The notes under the pieces: generated by a model | Databases searched by the model: none | What the model was told of the DNA's origin: nothing | What the model saw: only the letters and a program-made list of their open reading frames with translations | Shown here: piece by piece, positions 35,355 through 47,897 of the stretch | How positions within the stretch are numbered: position 1 is the stretch's first letter | Layout: each line of letters begins with the position of its first letter | Origin: Saposhnikovia divaricata | Taxonomy: Eukaryota; Streptophyta; Magnoliopsida; Apiales; Apiaceae | Direction: 5' to 3' | DNA: 64,000 nt | Assembly: GCA_036435485.1 (NCBI GenBank) | Contig: CM071596.1 | Location: forward strand, 61,987,001 to 62,051,000 | Translations under genes and position numbers: made by a program

Positions 35355-36179
35355 TGTTGTGCAAAAAATTCACACGACACCCCGAGAAAGCCCCGCCGGA
35401 ATAACGGGAATTATCCTTGGTTTTCGGATAAATAACAAACCGAACAGCTGTACCAAAACAGGGCAGCTGAACCTAATAATGGTGTTTAGTGTTTTTTGGG
35501 CTGAGTTAGCAAGTTCACCGGACAATAATGGCAAAAATCCGGCCAAGTATGTCCAGGAATGTATTACTTAGGGTACACGTGCCTTGTGTATTCAGAAAGT
35601 AAAAAAAAACCGAACCCCTTGCTAATTGCCTACATATCCTATTTATAAGAATCAAGCCCTAATGTAGTTCTTTTAGGTTAGGAATCATTTCCTTGTCCAT
35701 TAAGCCACGAAATTGATAAGATTTAATCCCTCCATCCATGTTAATCTCGAAGTATTTGTGTAGAAATATGACTTTTCCTTAAATTAGCTAGCCCCTTAGT
35801 AGAGTCCTATTCGAAGTAGAACTCCCAAATCCTACTCATATGAGAACTACATGTACATATCGACATATATCACAAATATCCAATATTTATCATATTAGAA
35901 ACGTGTATCTCTATAAAATAAACTGTTAAAAGGACTCAATTTACGCCTCCTAAAACCTAGGAGGTAATCCTTATCCATTCGATCCTGCAGAGGTGGAACC
36001 TGTGAGCCCACCTGCACCTACACAGCTTCCCAAAAAAGCGAACCTCCACCTCCAGAGCCTCCCTCTAGAGGTACACCTCTTTTCTTCCAGCAACCTTGTC
36101 CTTACCTTTTAAACACCCTACCAGGCCTCCAACATCCATGGGCCCAAAACTAAGCCCATTACAAATTTTGGGCACAACA
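35355..36179. mobile_element. second solo LTR, 825 bp, with 5-bp target duplication
   Basis: The ends TGTTGTGC...GCACAACA are flanked by identical GATAG (35350-35354 and 36180-36184). Orientation is not certain; the - strand start TGTTGTGCCCAAAATTTG looks more LTR-like. It lies about nine codons after the probable start codon of the GDSL gene, separating the start from the signal peptide. Confidence 0.88.
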
Positions 36180-36203
36180 GATAGTTATGATCCAAAAAAA
36201 CAT

Positions 36204-37899
36204 AAGTATTTCAAATAATTGGGGCTCTTCCACATTAATTAATAGTGACACTAATGAAAAGCCAATGTGAAATTCTTATGCAACTAATTTGTTTGCTTAT
36301 TATTTCAGGAAAGTCAAATTATTTTTAATTATTGTAGTGCAATTTTTTTATTATGATAAAGTAAATTGTCGTGTAAATAAGTTATATAAATTATACTATA
36401 ATTTTTTTAATATTAATTTATTTACATTTTGAAATCAAGGTATCATCGTTCGGCGATACCGAGTAACGTTTGAATGCAAATTAACAATCATATTGAGAAA
36501 TTTTGAATGTAAATACTTGACATGTAATCGATAAATTAAGATATCGTTAACATAAAAATACTTGCATCATTTTGAATTTTTTTTTTGATAATATAGAGGA
36601 TTTTAATAATAATACTTTAGGTCGAAACCCATTATAAAGAAGGTCGAACTCCAATTTTACCTTTAAACATGTTGAAGGTCAAACCCTTCTTTTTTGTTGT
36701 TTGTTTTCTTTTTTTGAAACATAACGATCAAAAAAGTACTTTTAAAGACAAAAATAGTACATTTTTTAAAATTATTTTTCAAAGCACTTGACATTTAATC
36801 GTTGAATTAAGATATGATTGACATAAAAATTATGAAATATAATTCTATTGAAAGTGTAGTAGGTTATTTTAATTAATATATATGCTTATAGAATTTGATT
36901 CAAATTAAAAATATTCTATATTTCTAATTTAAATTATGAAATATTATTTGATTTAATATATAGTAGGTTATTAATATATATTCATATAAAATTGAAACTA
37001 CCTATTTAAAAAAACGATAATTAAATCATATTTTAAATTAAAAAATATTTATTAACAAAAAATTTGAAATTTAAAAAATCGATGTGTAGCGGGCATAAAT
37101 TTCCGAGGCTTGAAACAAGGGAATTCAGGAGCCTGCGCTAAGTTGTTGTTGCATGTTACGTTTCTGAATTATGATCGGTTAAGTATTTGATTTCTGTTTG
37201 GTTTCTTTATATATTTAGTACTTTTATGAAGGATATGTATGGTGAAGCTATATTATTTCTCCCGGAAATATTAATTAATGTTTGTCGTATTTTGGCTTTT
37301 GGTTGGAATGGAACTTTGTTTAGTTTATAGATATGGAAGAATTGTTATTATGGTTGGTTTAACTGAGTGTTTTGGATAGTGGTTTGTTTTAAATTATGTT
37401 TTGAAATTTAGGGCTGTTATTGTAGTCTATGATTTGTATTAGTAGCTGTTATTGTAGTGTATGATCGGTTTTTGCTTTGAATTGTTATTTCTTTGTAATC
37501 ATTGTTGACTGTTATATTTTAGTTAGAGTTCAATATCTTTGTAACCACTCTCCAACCAAGTCATAGTACCATGACTATTGGAAGCAAAATAAAAGCAAAC
37601 GGACAAAAAATAAAAATGTACAACAAAAACATGTGATACAAGCAAAATAAAATTTAGTTAACTTTAAAATTACATCTCAAGAATAGTGTCACCTAATATA
37701 GGAGATCTTCATTTTATAATTAAATTTTTACTAAAACATATCATTGTCAAATTCATTAATGTACTTCATATTTTTAGTCAAAAACAAAAAGAGAAGAACA
37801 TCAGGTATATTTTAGATTTACGTAAAATTAGTTAAATTAAAATTTAAATAAATTTATAATATAACAATGCCAAAGCATAGCGGGCAAAATGCTAGTATA

Positions 37900-37950
<51 letters not shown>

Positions 37951-38363
37951 GAGCAAATGGGGGGTCCATGAACATATTTATTCATATAAAAAGTTATATT
38001 TACCCTTACGAATTCTATCTATATTATATTTTCGGGGACTATTTAGGTATTACAACACTAATATATTTATTACATAATAATGACTAATATGAACTAATAT
38101 ACATTTATTATTATGTAATTAATACTTGTAATATATATATATCTCTGCATCCATCCATGTTAACTCTATATATTTATATTTCGAAGTATGATTTTGATCT
38201 TAACATTGACTATTTATTATATATATGGTTCAAGTTTAATTTAACAAAACAAAGCATAGCAACCAGAATTATAATTTGAATGTCACGATTGAATATTGCA
38301 TAAAATTGTGATATATGGACCAACACCCACTTTTCTAACAATTTCACAAGGGTCAAGCCCTAA
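36204..38363. other. AT-rich intergenic stretch
   Basis: No gene seen. Near 37866-37895, AGCGGGCAAAATGCTAGT looks like a worn Helitron 3' end (CTAG then T), and AGCGGGCATAAATTTCC near 37088 is a related piece. An (AT)n tract follows at 37896-37949. Confidence 0.45.
37896..37949. repeat. (TA)n microsatellite
   Basis: TA repeat with one ATG interruption, read directly. Confidence 0.96.
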
Positions 38364-39038
38364 GAGCATCTCCAATAGGGGTTGCCAAGAGGTTGCCAAG
38401 TCCTATGTGGCATGGCACCCTTGGTTGCCCACCTATTGGAGGATCAATGTTGTCATCAAGTTGCCAACCAAAGTTGCCAAAAGTTGGCAACTTCCTCATT
38501 TAGTTAAAACACATACAACTCCCCAAAAGTGTATTTAACTTTACCCTTTTTTATATTTCCCGCATTTTATTATCTCTTTAAATGTTTTTTTTCTAAATAT
38601 CTCACATATCTAATATCTTTAATGCACATGAGAAGAAAAGAAAAAAATATCATTTTTTTTGCACTATTTTCATTTAATCAAATGATATTGATGTAAAGAT
38701 AATGTTATTTTATATTTAAAAATTTAAATCATTTGATATTTTATATTAATGTAATGTCAAAAAAAGGAAAAAAATCATTACGGGAGGGAATTAAGTATTT
38801 TAAATATCCAAATTTTCAATTTTATTTAGAATATATAAATATAATACGTGTTTATAAGATAATATAAAATTGATGTATGGGACCACATTGGCAACTTTTA
38901 AAGTTGCCAACTATTGGAGTAGATTTGTAACAAAAGTTGCCAACAATGAGATGGAGGAGAAAAGAAATAAAAAAGTAATATATGTGATGATGTGTTAGAA
39001 GTTGACAACTATGTTGGCAACTTCTATTGGAGATGTCC
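38364..39038. mobile_element. PIF/Harbinger-like MITE, 675 bp
   Basis: The left end GAGCATCTCCAATAGG matches the complement of the right end CTATTGGAGATGTCC. TTGCCAA/TTGGCAA motifs repeat in both subterminal regions (six or more copies). Flanks TAA (38361-38363) and TGA (39039-39041) fit a 3-bp Harbinger target with one change. No transposase. Confidence 0.72.
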
Positions 39039-39577
39039 TGACTATCTTTTCTAACGGTTGCACAACGGTCAAGCCCATTGAATTTTAACCAGCTCATTAA
39101 TCAAAGTTAAAACTATGGCTTGCTTATTACAGCAAAGCAAAAAAAAGTTGGATCACCAGTTCTTCATCTGCAGCCAGGCCCATCTAGGAGGGTGTGCAAA
39201 AAACCCAACAGCACCGACTCCAAAATTATTAGGGGCCCTAAATTAGAAAAATCCATCTATATATGTCCATCTAATTGTCAGCAAAAGTACACGACTTATT
39301 CAGACTTTAACTTCAATTACACATGTCTAAAATCAAAACCTCCTCTAATATCTCTTCAAACATAATTATTTTATATAATATGTTTAAATTTTAAATAAAT
39401 TAAGGATCCCGTAAAGTTTAAGACGGGCCTGTGTGCAGCAGTGCTTAACATTATTAGCCTTTGGTCTTTCCCTAACTCTGATACTATGGCTTTACATTTA
39501 TATAATTATCTTATAATGAAGATAAAAACTTAAGATTTTTATATTAACACAATGGATCACAAGGTAGATACACAGTA

Positions 39578-39817
39578 CTCATCTGTCCCATTAATATTAG
39601 CCGTCCCATTAATATTAGCCACTTGTTTTTGATACGCATTTTAGGTATAAATAAAATATAGTTTCAAATTTTTTTTTCAAAATTTTTTTTCTGAATAAAA
39701 ATTCAAAATTAAATTATTATTTAGAATTTTTTTTAAAAAAAATATACAATTATAATTTATTTGTACATAAAAATACGTTTCGGGAAGGACTTGACCAATA
39801 TTAATAAGATGGACGAG
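39578..39817. mobile_element. Stowaway-like MITE, 240 bp
   Basis: TA (39576-39577) precedes CTCATCTGTCCCATTAATATT, and AATATTAATAAGATGGACGAG precedes TA (39818-39819). The ends are inverted repeats with a few mismatches. The left arm carries a short duplication of CCCATTAATATTAGCC. Confidence 0.75.
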
Positions 39818-39921
39818 TATAACATAACCTATTGATTTATTGTGGTATGTAAGATATATAACATACCCTATCAATGTTATTTATGACCATACTGGTGTGG
39901 ATCATTTCCCACAAATAATTA

Positions 39922-40204
39922 CTCCCTCCGTCCTAAGGAGTTGTTTACATTTGCTTTTTGTACGGAAACCAAGATAGTGGATGTAATATTGTTAAAATAA
40001 GTGAGTTAGTGGGTGTAATAGTGATTTTATTGTTAAAATAAATGAGTTAGTGGGTGTAATAGTGTAAAGTGTTGAAAAAATGGAGTGAAGTAGTGGATGT
40101 AATAAAATATTTTATTGTTAAAAGTTACTATTTTAGGAAACGTAAAGAATTGGTTGGGACATCCCAAAAAAGAAAGTGTAAAGAAATGGATGGGACAGAG
40201 GGAG
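39922..40204. mobile_element. Stowaway-like MITE, 283 bp
   Basis: TA (39920-39921) precedes CTCCCTCCGTCC, and GGGACAGAGGGAG precedes TA (40205-40206). The interior has a repeated AGTGAGTTAGTGGGTGTAAT-like block. It is the same family as 13171-13482, in opposite orientation. Confidence 0.85.
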
Positions 40205-40210
40205 TACTAA

Positions 40211-42150
40211 CTAGCTAACAAAGCCGCGCTACACGCGTCACGAAAACATTTTAAAAAATCGTATACATAATATCATTATTCGTTGAATTTTATCATTTGG
40301 AAGTTGATATAATTAATTGAAATTTGTGTAAAATGTAATTAAATTTGAATGCTTAAGAACTATAAAGAAAAGAATAAGCTCAAAGAAAACATGTTTCAGT
40401 TAAACTCTTAAGTATTAATAATAATATTCTCGAATATATTGACGATATCTATTTTGTCTCATTAAAAATAATTTTGAAATCTAATATTGATAAACATTTG
40501 CAAAGTTTGGCATTAGATAAGTAAAATAAATATTTTTGAATCTTTTTTTTTTGTCGAAGATATTATGAGAGACGTGATTGCTTAGTTTGTTAATAGATTT
40601 GATTATATGATGAAAAGAGGCACAATGTAAATATGATAAGAGGTGTGATTGTCTTAACTTGTCGATAATTTTGATTTTATGACAAACAAAACATAATTCA
40701 AATGCATTTTGTAAGTCATGCTTCATATTTTTAGGAATGATCCGACATACGTATCTCTTAATTTGAATAATTTTTTTGAGCATTTATAAGAATTTTTTGT
40801 ATGTAATATTAAATTTAAATTCATGGACACATTTTCAAAATGGTACTCACATATTTTAATACTCTTATATTAAATCTTATAATAAATATGTACATGTAAT
40901 TATTTTCTATCTCCAATTTAATAATAAATAAAAATGAATTTAAAATCATTGGAATCTGAATAAACACTAAGTCGTTTAAAATTAATAATATAAACAAAAT
41001 GAAAATATTCTAACATATTATCAACTTCATAAAGATCTCTTACTTTTTTACATATCAAATTACAATGTCAACATAACTTTTATAATAAATTTATAAATAT
41101 TAAATATAATTTAGTAATGTGCTTAAACGCCGACGCCCGTCACATAACATACATGTATAATTAATTGATTAGTAATAATATAATAATGTACTTAGTTATA
41201 ACATTAATTTATTTTAACACAACATAATGGAACAACGAATGTAAAACATTTTTATTGATTTAATCAGTGAAGAAAAGGGTTGGGTTGATTCAATTTAATC
41301 GAGTTGGTCACACCTTGTATGTAATTTGTTCATGTGTAAAAGTAAATTCTACAGATTTAGCAAAAAAAAATAAATAAATGCTACAATATTACTTGTATTT
41401 AAATTGTGGATATTAGCTGCAAAATTTATATACTTTCGTATCTAATCATGATTCTCACGGTCACTGATTACGAATTTTGTGAAAAGTTAAAATTGTCTAG
41501 TTATTGTTGTTGAAAAAAAATTGCAGTAATTTTGAATAAGGATTAGAAATGGATGATTAAAATGATTTGATTTTATCCTTTTATCTTGAAATAAATATTG
41601 TCATTTTAGGATATTGAAAACATATGAATTATTTTTTATTATTTTTAAAAATTGATTTGTCTCTTAAGATTTTTTGAAAAAAAACTAATTCAAAACAATT
41701 TACATGAATTATAAGTTCGAAGATGATCTCTCTTTATATATCTAAAATTTTCATAATCTTAAAATTATCATAAACATAAAAAGTAGCAAATATAATACAA
41801 ACGTAGCCTTTACGAACAAAAGTTATAAATAATATATATAATAAGACTTTTTAAAGCGGACACCCCTCTCATAATATACATGTTCAATAGTACTATAAGA
41901 ATTTATTTAATTAGAAAATTAATTTTTTTTACACAATATAATGAATAACGGGTGTATAACTTTTTTATCGATTTAATCTACCGATAAAATTGGGTTTTTT
42001 CAATTTAATCGGTTTGGTCATATATTCCATGTGTAATTTATTCATGTGTAAAAATAAAAAACAGTTTGTATTATTTTTATTATAGGTGTTAAACAAAGAT
42101 TTATATACTTCTATAATTTATTACGATTTCCATAATCACAAATAATGAAG
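40211..42150 (-). mobile_element. Helitron-like debris, possibly nested or tandem
   Basis: Read on the - strand, ACGCGTGTAGCGCGGCTTTG followed by TTAGCTAGT (40240-40210) has a short stem-loop and a CTAG end. Related sequences occur near 41126-41160 and 41854-41890. The DNA after the last two aligns over about 230 bases (41256-41345 with 41967-42056, sharing CAATTTAATCG-GTTGGTCA). The 5' ends were not found, so this is an inference. Confidence 0.4.
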
Positions 42151-42528
42151 ATTGCTTGAGAAGTTAAGGGTCATATGTACTACAATTATCCGAAAAGAAA
42201 TTGGAATGTTATTCGATAGGAAATAAAAAAGGACGTCATGCAAACAATTTTTAGTCGTCATTTTACCTAAAAATAAACTTAATTATATATTTTATTAATA
42301 TTTAATATTGAAATAATAATTACAATGTTCAAATAAAATTTTATAATTATTTAAACAACGAAAATAAAATAAATTTAATACATATTTATTACGTACAATC
42401 AATGACTAATTAATATGTCATTAAAAGCTATTTAATGCAAGAAAATAGTTTTAATAAAAAAATAAAAAAAAAACGTAAATTCAAGAAAAATATCTTGAAC
42501 GCTTCTGGTAACTTTCCGATCTCTAGGT

Positions 42529-42590
<62 letters not shown>

Positions 42591-43740
42591 GATATTTTAT
42601 TCATACGAGATGATAACCCATATGAATCATGGGTCCGATAATATTTATTTAAATTAATTACTAATTTATTATAAAAAAATTATGTTATTTACTAAGAATT
42701 TAATTATTAATAATGGTTATGCTACTTATTACATATTTAAGTTTATTTAGTAAAATCGAGAAAAAAAAAACATACATGATTCTGATATATATACATAAAA
42801 ATGTACATGATTATGAAATTTATGCTAAAACATACATAATTATGATAGATACGTTATTTGTGAACTAAATAGAGTTATAATAAAAAATTAGAATAATAAT
42901 TGCATTTAACAATTTTATTATTGTATTAAAAAATATTATAGAAACCTTTTGTCAAAAAAAATATAGGGACAAAATTAAAGGTGAAACAAAATTTGAAATC
43001 AAATTTTGTATCGAAGTGCCATTAAAAATGGATTTTGATTGTTATACATAAGTCTATTACCCTAGATCAACATATTTATTTGTAGTCTTTTCTTATTCAA
43101 AATTGTAATAAAAGAATAATAATTATAATGAATTTTTTATTTTATAAAAAAAATATAGATTTTAGGGGAGATAGAATTCTAGGGATGAAACCAGTGCGAA
43201 TCAAATTTGGTACAAATAATATCATTAAAAAAGGGGTTTTGTTTATTAATAAATATTATAGATTTAATAATTATTTGTGTGATAGTCAAAAACAAACTAT
43301 TTGATTTGTAGAAAGGAGTATAGCTAGGTAGATAGAGAATTATAAAGGATATTCTCCTTAGAAAAATAATTATGGAGGAATGTCAAAAATACAAACAACC
43401 AATTACAGAACTTCAACTATGCTACAACTATTTTTGAATATTTGATAAAATGGTTAAGTAGATAATTCGATATAGAGATAGAGGGAGACAGGTTGAGATT
43501 AGAGAAAGAAATCTGAAAAATCCGAGATGGCAAGATAATGGGACCCACAAGACACTGAAATACAACATAAAGATGTGGTGCTGAGTACAAGAACATGGTC
43601 CCACTTGATTCCAGTTGGCAATGCATGTAAGGTGAATCTAGATTGCGGGGAATAGCAGCCCCTTATCAAATGTCTATACAAACAAATACTCCGACTACTA
43701 TTATTTTACTTCCATTTATTTCTCTCCCACTAAAATTAAT
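42151..43740. other. AT-rich region upstream of CAO
   Basis: Contains an (AT)n tract at 42535-42588 and no gene. The last few hundred bases before 43750 are the probable CAO promoter; no canonical TATA box stands out. Confidence 0.5.
42535..42588. repeat. (AT)n microsatellite
   Basis: 54 bp of uninterrupted AT repeat. Confidence 0.97.
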
Positions 43741-43749
43741 ATCCCCCCA

Positions 43750-43787
<38 letters not shown>

Positions 43788-43788
43788 C
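43750..43788 (+). repeat. (CT)n tract in the probable CAO 5'UTR
   Basis: About 39 bases of CT repeat with one A interruption, ending 38 bases before the CAO start codon. Pyrimidine tracts are common in plant 5'UTRs; a regulatory role is not shown. Confidence 0.9.
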
Positions 43789-43826
43789 CACTTCTCTGTT
43801 TCTCACTTGATTAGCTTTGAAACGCC

Positions 43827-46800
43827 ATGTGCTCCATTGCTACAGCTGCAGCTCTGTCTCTTCCTATATCTTTCTCTCCATATTCCAAGTCTATTTCCAA
43901 AAGGGTATGTTCTTTAACTCTCTTCTTTTGTTATATTTATGTTATTGACATAGTCATGTGGGCAGTGGGCATGTGCTAATTTTATTTATGAACATGGTAT
44001 ATCACATTTAAGTTTGCTACAGAAAAGTTTTAAGCTCACTGTTTAGTGTTTAGGTATGCTTGGCTGTAGAGTTGATATATTTATGAGAGGTATAAAAAAA
44101 CATAGTGACATGGATAACATTGTGCTCCTTAGTTCACATAAAGTTCATTTGTAAATATGTTACAAGATTTTCAGACTTGGAATATACTGGCTAAATGTAT
44201 GGTATATGCCATGCTAGGCTGGTGTGATAGTCAGATATCTTATTGTTTTAAACTTAGAAGTTCAAGTTTATTTACTTGTATGTTGGTGAAGATTACTCAT
44301 AGCCCTGGGATATAAGCAGGATTACCTAGATTAAGGTATAAGTCACTGATATAGATTATAGTGCACTAGAACTAAGAACCACCGATTGTAAGAATCTATG
44401 CTAAAACGTTGTATTCAGGTTGTGAAAAAGGAATACAAATGTATATCCTTATGGTAACAAGAATACATCCTTAGAATCCATATGAAGAAGTAACATTTTG
44501 TAAGGATCTCTATGAACTAAATCTCGAATGAGGTAAGATTGATTAGTGATTGCATAATGAACCTCAGGAATGTTCGGAATAGTTTGATTTTATATTTTTA
44601 TTACTGGATGAGTCTGAGACCCCTTTTTTTAAAGGAAGTGAAGTATATGAAATGGAAACATAATTAGTAAAAATATAACTATGCTGAGAGCTGAGTAACA
44701 ACTTCTCAATTTGTATCGCAATGAAAAAAAACCTTTCAGTTTATATTTGAATCTAAATTTATTTATTTATTTATTGCTGACTGATTGGGTGAATGATTCA
44801 GGGTTTCAAAGCTGGATTCAGGGTGTTTGCTATATTAGGGGATGAAAATGGTCTGGTGGACAAGAAAAACCCATGGGGTGCTATCTTTGAAGTGGAACAG
44901 CCCAAGTTCAAAGTCACTCACGTTCAAGGGAAGTTTGTAGATGTAAATGAAGCTCTAGAAGTTGCTAGATTCGACATACAGTATTGTGATTGGCGGGCTC
45001 GCCAGGATCTGCTTACAATCATGCTTCTTCATGAAAAGGTATACAACAATTATATTCATTTGTGACATTATATATTGTTGTGTTGTTTCATATAGAAACC
45101 TGGGCATTATGTTTTAGAATTAATTTGGTAGTATAATATATACTTAATATAAATATGGCAAAAAAAATTAGTATTTTTTTTGCAACTACGTTTTGTGTAT
45201 CTGTAATAGAGCTCCCTTGTATCTACTCCGTATATAGTAAGGATCAGTATTAGAGTTTTGAAGCTCCAGTTTATGATATTCGATCCTTTCATACTTGTAG
45301 ATGTTAGTTGAGGTCTTTCTCACCAAGAGTTTCGTGTAGGTTGTTGATGTACTAAACCCTCTGGCCCGAGAATACAAATCCATTGGCACCGTTAAAAAAG
45401 AACTCGCAGAGCTTCAACAAGAGCTTGCACAAGCACACAGACAGGTCTGTAAACTTATGGCTTCAGTACTTTTTGTTCTGATATTGTTAAGGGACAAGCA
45501 CATTCAGCGGCAAGGAAAAATCTCAGTTGACTCTTACATAAACTACTGTTAAATAATTCTTTAATCATGTAGGGAATTTATCATTTCTTTTTCATTAATA
45601 ATGGCAGGTCCATATATCTGAAGCACGGGTTGGTGCTGCTGTAGATAAGCTAGCTTACATGGAAGAATTGGTGAATGATAGGCTGTTACAAGATAGAAGT
45701 GTAACAGAAACCGACGGAATATCCCCTGCTCCCAGTACTTCTGCAGAAAGTTTGGAGACTGTTAAGAAAAAGATACCCAGGAAAAGTCTAAATGTGTCTG
45801 GTCCAGTCCAACCTTACCATCCTCGTCTAAAGAACTTTTGGTATCCAGTTGCTTTCACTTCGGACCTGAAAGATGACACTATGGTGAGTCAACTTAACTT
45901 TAATCAGAGCGTCTATATCTGATTGTGGATCCACAAAATTTTCCATTGCCCCTTACAAAGAAGAGTTCACTGTTCACCTATATTGAAAAAGAATAATAAC
46001 AATAAGATTGAATAGTGGTTTTTATTGTCTAACAGTAAAACGGTAATATGCTCAGAACCATGATGTTCTGGCCTCACCAAATTTATTAAAATTTTAGCTG
46101 ACGTACACTGAGGGTAGACATTACCTTCTAAGTTTCTCACTACTCCATTCATTAATAAGAATTTCGTTACTGCTATTGCTTCAGATCCCAATTGATTGTT
46201 TTGAAGAACCTTGGGTCTTATTTCGGGGAAAAGATGGAAAACCGGGATGCATAAAGAACACCTGTGCGCACAGAGCATGTCCTCTTGATCTTGGTTCAAT
46301 CAACGAGGGTAGAATCCAATGCCCATATCACGGTAAGATGGGTAACAAATCTTAGAAATCTGTGAACATATTGGCACACTTCACCTTTATAAATTTGGTT
46401 TAAATGAACTTATCAAACATCCATGTTGAGATACTAAAATTTTGAAACATTGAATAATTGGATTCCAGGATGGGAATATGCAACAGATGGCACGTGCGAG
46501 AAAATGCCATCCACGAAGTTTGTTAACGTGAAGTTGAAAGCATTGCCATGCTTTGAGCAAGAAGGAATGATATGGATTTGGCCCGGCAGTGACCCTCCTG
46601 CAGCCACTATTCCCTCATTGCAACCTCCTGCTGGTTTTAAAATACATGCTGAGGTACATGATGTTTTGCAAAAAGAAGTATACATAATGCATGCCTAAAT
46701 AGTCTACAGGAGAAGTATATCTGGTCTTATTAATATCCCTAATGTCGGCAGATTGTAATGGAACTTCCGGTGGAACATGGGCTCCTCTTAGATAACCTCC

Positions 46801-47897
46801 TGGATCTTGCACATGCACCGTTCACTCATACTTCAACTTTTGCCAAGGGATGGAGTGTTCCCAGGTTTGTACTACTTCCATACAAATAATTGGTACACAT
46901 ATATGCAATCAAAGCATAAACTTTTAATTGCCAGTTGCCACACTTGTTATGTTTGTTTAGCTTCTGAAATCTGAAGTCTCTTTGAACATCTGGCATGGAG
47001 ATGAATATGAAACATATCACTGTAACTAGGAAATTACTAACTTAAGCATTACCGAAAGTTTTCCTTATACAAGTGTTACTTCCCTTCCCTTTTGCCTTCA
47101 CGCTGTCTATTTAAAATCTGCAAACCAAATTTAAAAAAAAACTCTTGTCTCGGTATCTATTTATTGTGATCTATCAAGTATCAATACGAGTAAAATCCCA
47201 GGATGCCTAATGTTCAAAAAGTTAGTACTTATAGATGTTGCATGCTTGTTTCAGTTTGGTGAAATTCTTGACACCTGCATCTGGTCTCCAAGGATACTGG
47301 GACCCCTATCCGATAGATATGGAATTTAAGCCACCTTGTATTGTTTTATCAACGATCGGAATTTCAAAACCAGGAAAACTGAAGGGGCAGAGCACCAGCC
47401 AGTGCGCTACACACCTTCACCAACTTCACGTCTGTTTGCCATCATCTAAAAACATGACAAGGTTATTATACAGAATGTCTTTGGATTTTGCTCCCATACT
47501 CCAGTACGTTCCTTTCATCGATCGCTTGTGGAGGCATTTTGCAGAAAAGGTAAAACTTCTGTCCTATCTTTAAATCTTGAATGTAGTAGCATTTGGAATA
47601 AGCTTATGACCCTGGTTTTACGTAGTATGATTTCAAATCGATTAACAAGCATACAGAACAATTTAATAATTTACAGACATTTACAAAACAAAAACCTACT
47701 GTCAAAACCTAACTTTTAATTTACTACAGGTTCTGAACGAGGATTTACGGCTTGTGCTTGGCCAACAGGACAGAATGATTAAAGGGGAAAATATATGGAA
47801 TATGCCAGTATCCTACGATAAGCTAGGAGTAAGATACAGATTATGGAGAGATGCTGTGGACCGAGGAGTCAAACAATTACCCTTCAGCAGCAGTTAA
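43827..47897 (+). CDS. CAO: chlorophyllide a oxygenase, chloroplast, 534 aa
   Basis: Exons: 43827-43904, 44802-45038, 45340-45444, 45608-45883, 46185-46332, 46469-46653, 46752-46864, 47255-47549, 47730-47897; all borders are GT-AG and phases agree. The enzyme turns chlorophyllide/chlorophyll a into b in two oxygenation steps at the C7 methyl, in chloroplasts. Exon 1 encodes a Ser/Ala-rich transit-peptide start. The regulatory A domain (exons 2-3) holds QDLLTIMLLH (residues 94-103), which matches the degron described for this enzyme. A linker (exon 4, with SLNVSGPVQPYHPRLKNFW) leads to the catalytic domain. Rieske ligands are C259, H261, C278 and H281 (TCAHRACPLD ... QCPYHGW). Mononuclear iron ligands are seen in DLAHAPFTHT (D361, H364, H369). 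Length is close to known plant CAO (about 536). No defect seen. Confidence 0.97.

Larger units (their letters stand above)
32880..36203 (-). pseudogene. GDSL esterase/lipase pseudogene broken by two solo LTRs
   Basis: Pieces in order on the - strand: probable start ATG at 36203-36201; signal-peptide-like KLFILLALVSSVASQ at about 35265-35343; block I at 35130-35270, IYNFIDSNSDTSGSS (the family has GDSN; Gly is Ile here); an EFIG piece near 35085-35110; an exon at 34911-34995 (AENLGLSYLSAYLDSLDA); an exon at about 34665-34850 (RALYKFDIGQDDITHGLRK); WIHNTGPIGYLP and FLDQFGC at 34467-34580; then, beyond a solo LTR, NDMAIEFNRQL at 32880-32936. The exon carrying the usual ANFATAGS block and the C-terminal DxxH block are missing, and block I is frameshifted. 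GDSL proteins are secreted acyl-esterases; this copy cannot encode one. Confidence 0.85.
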
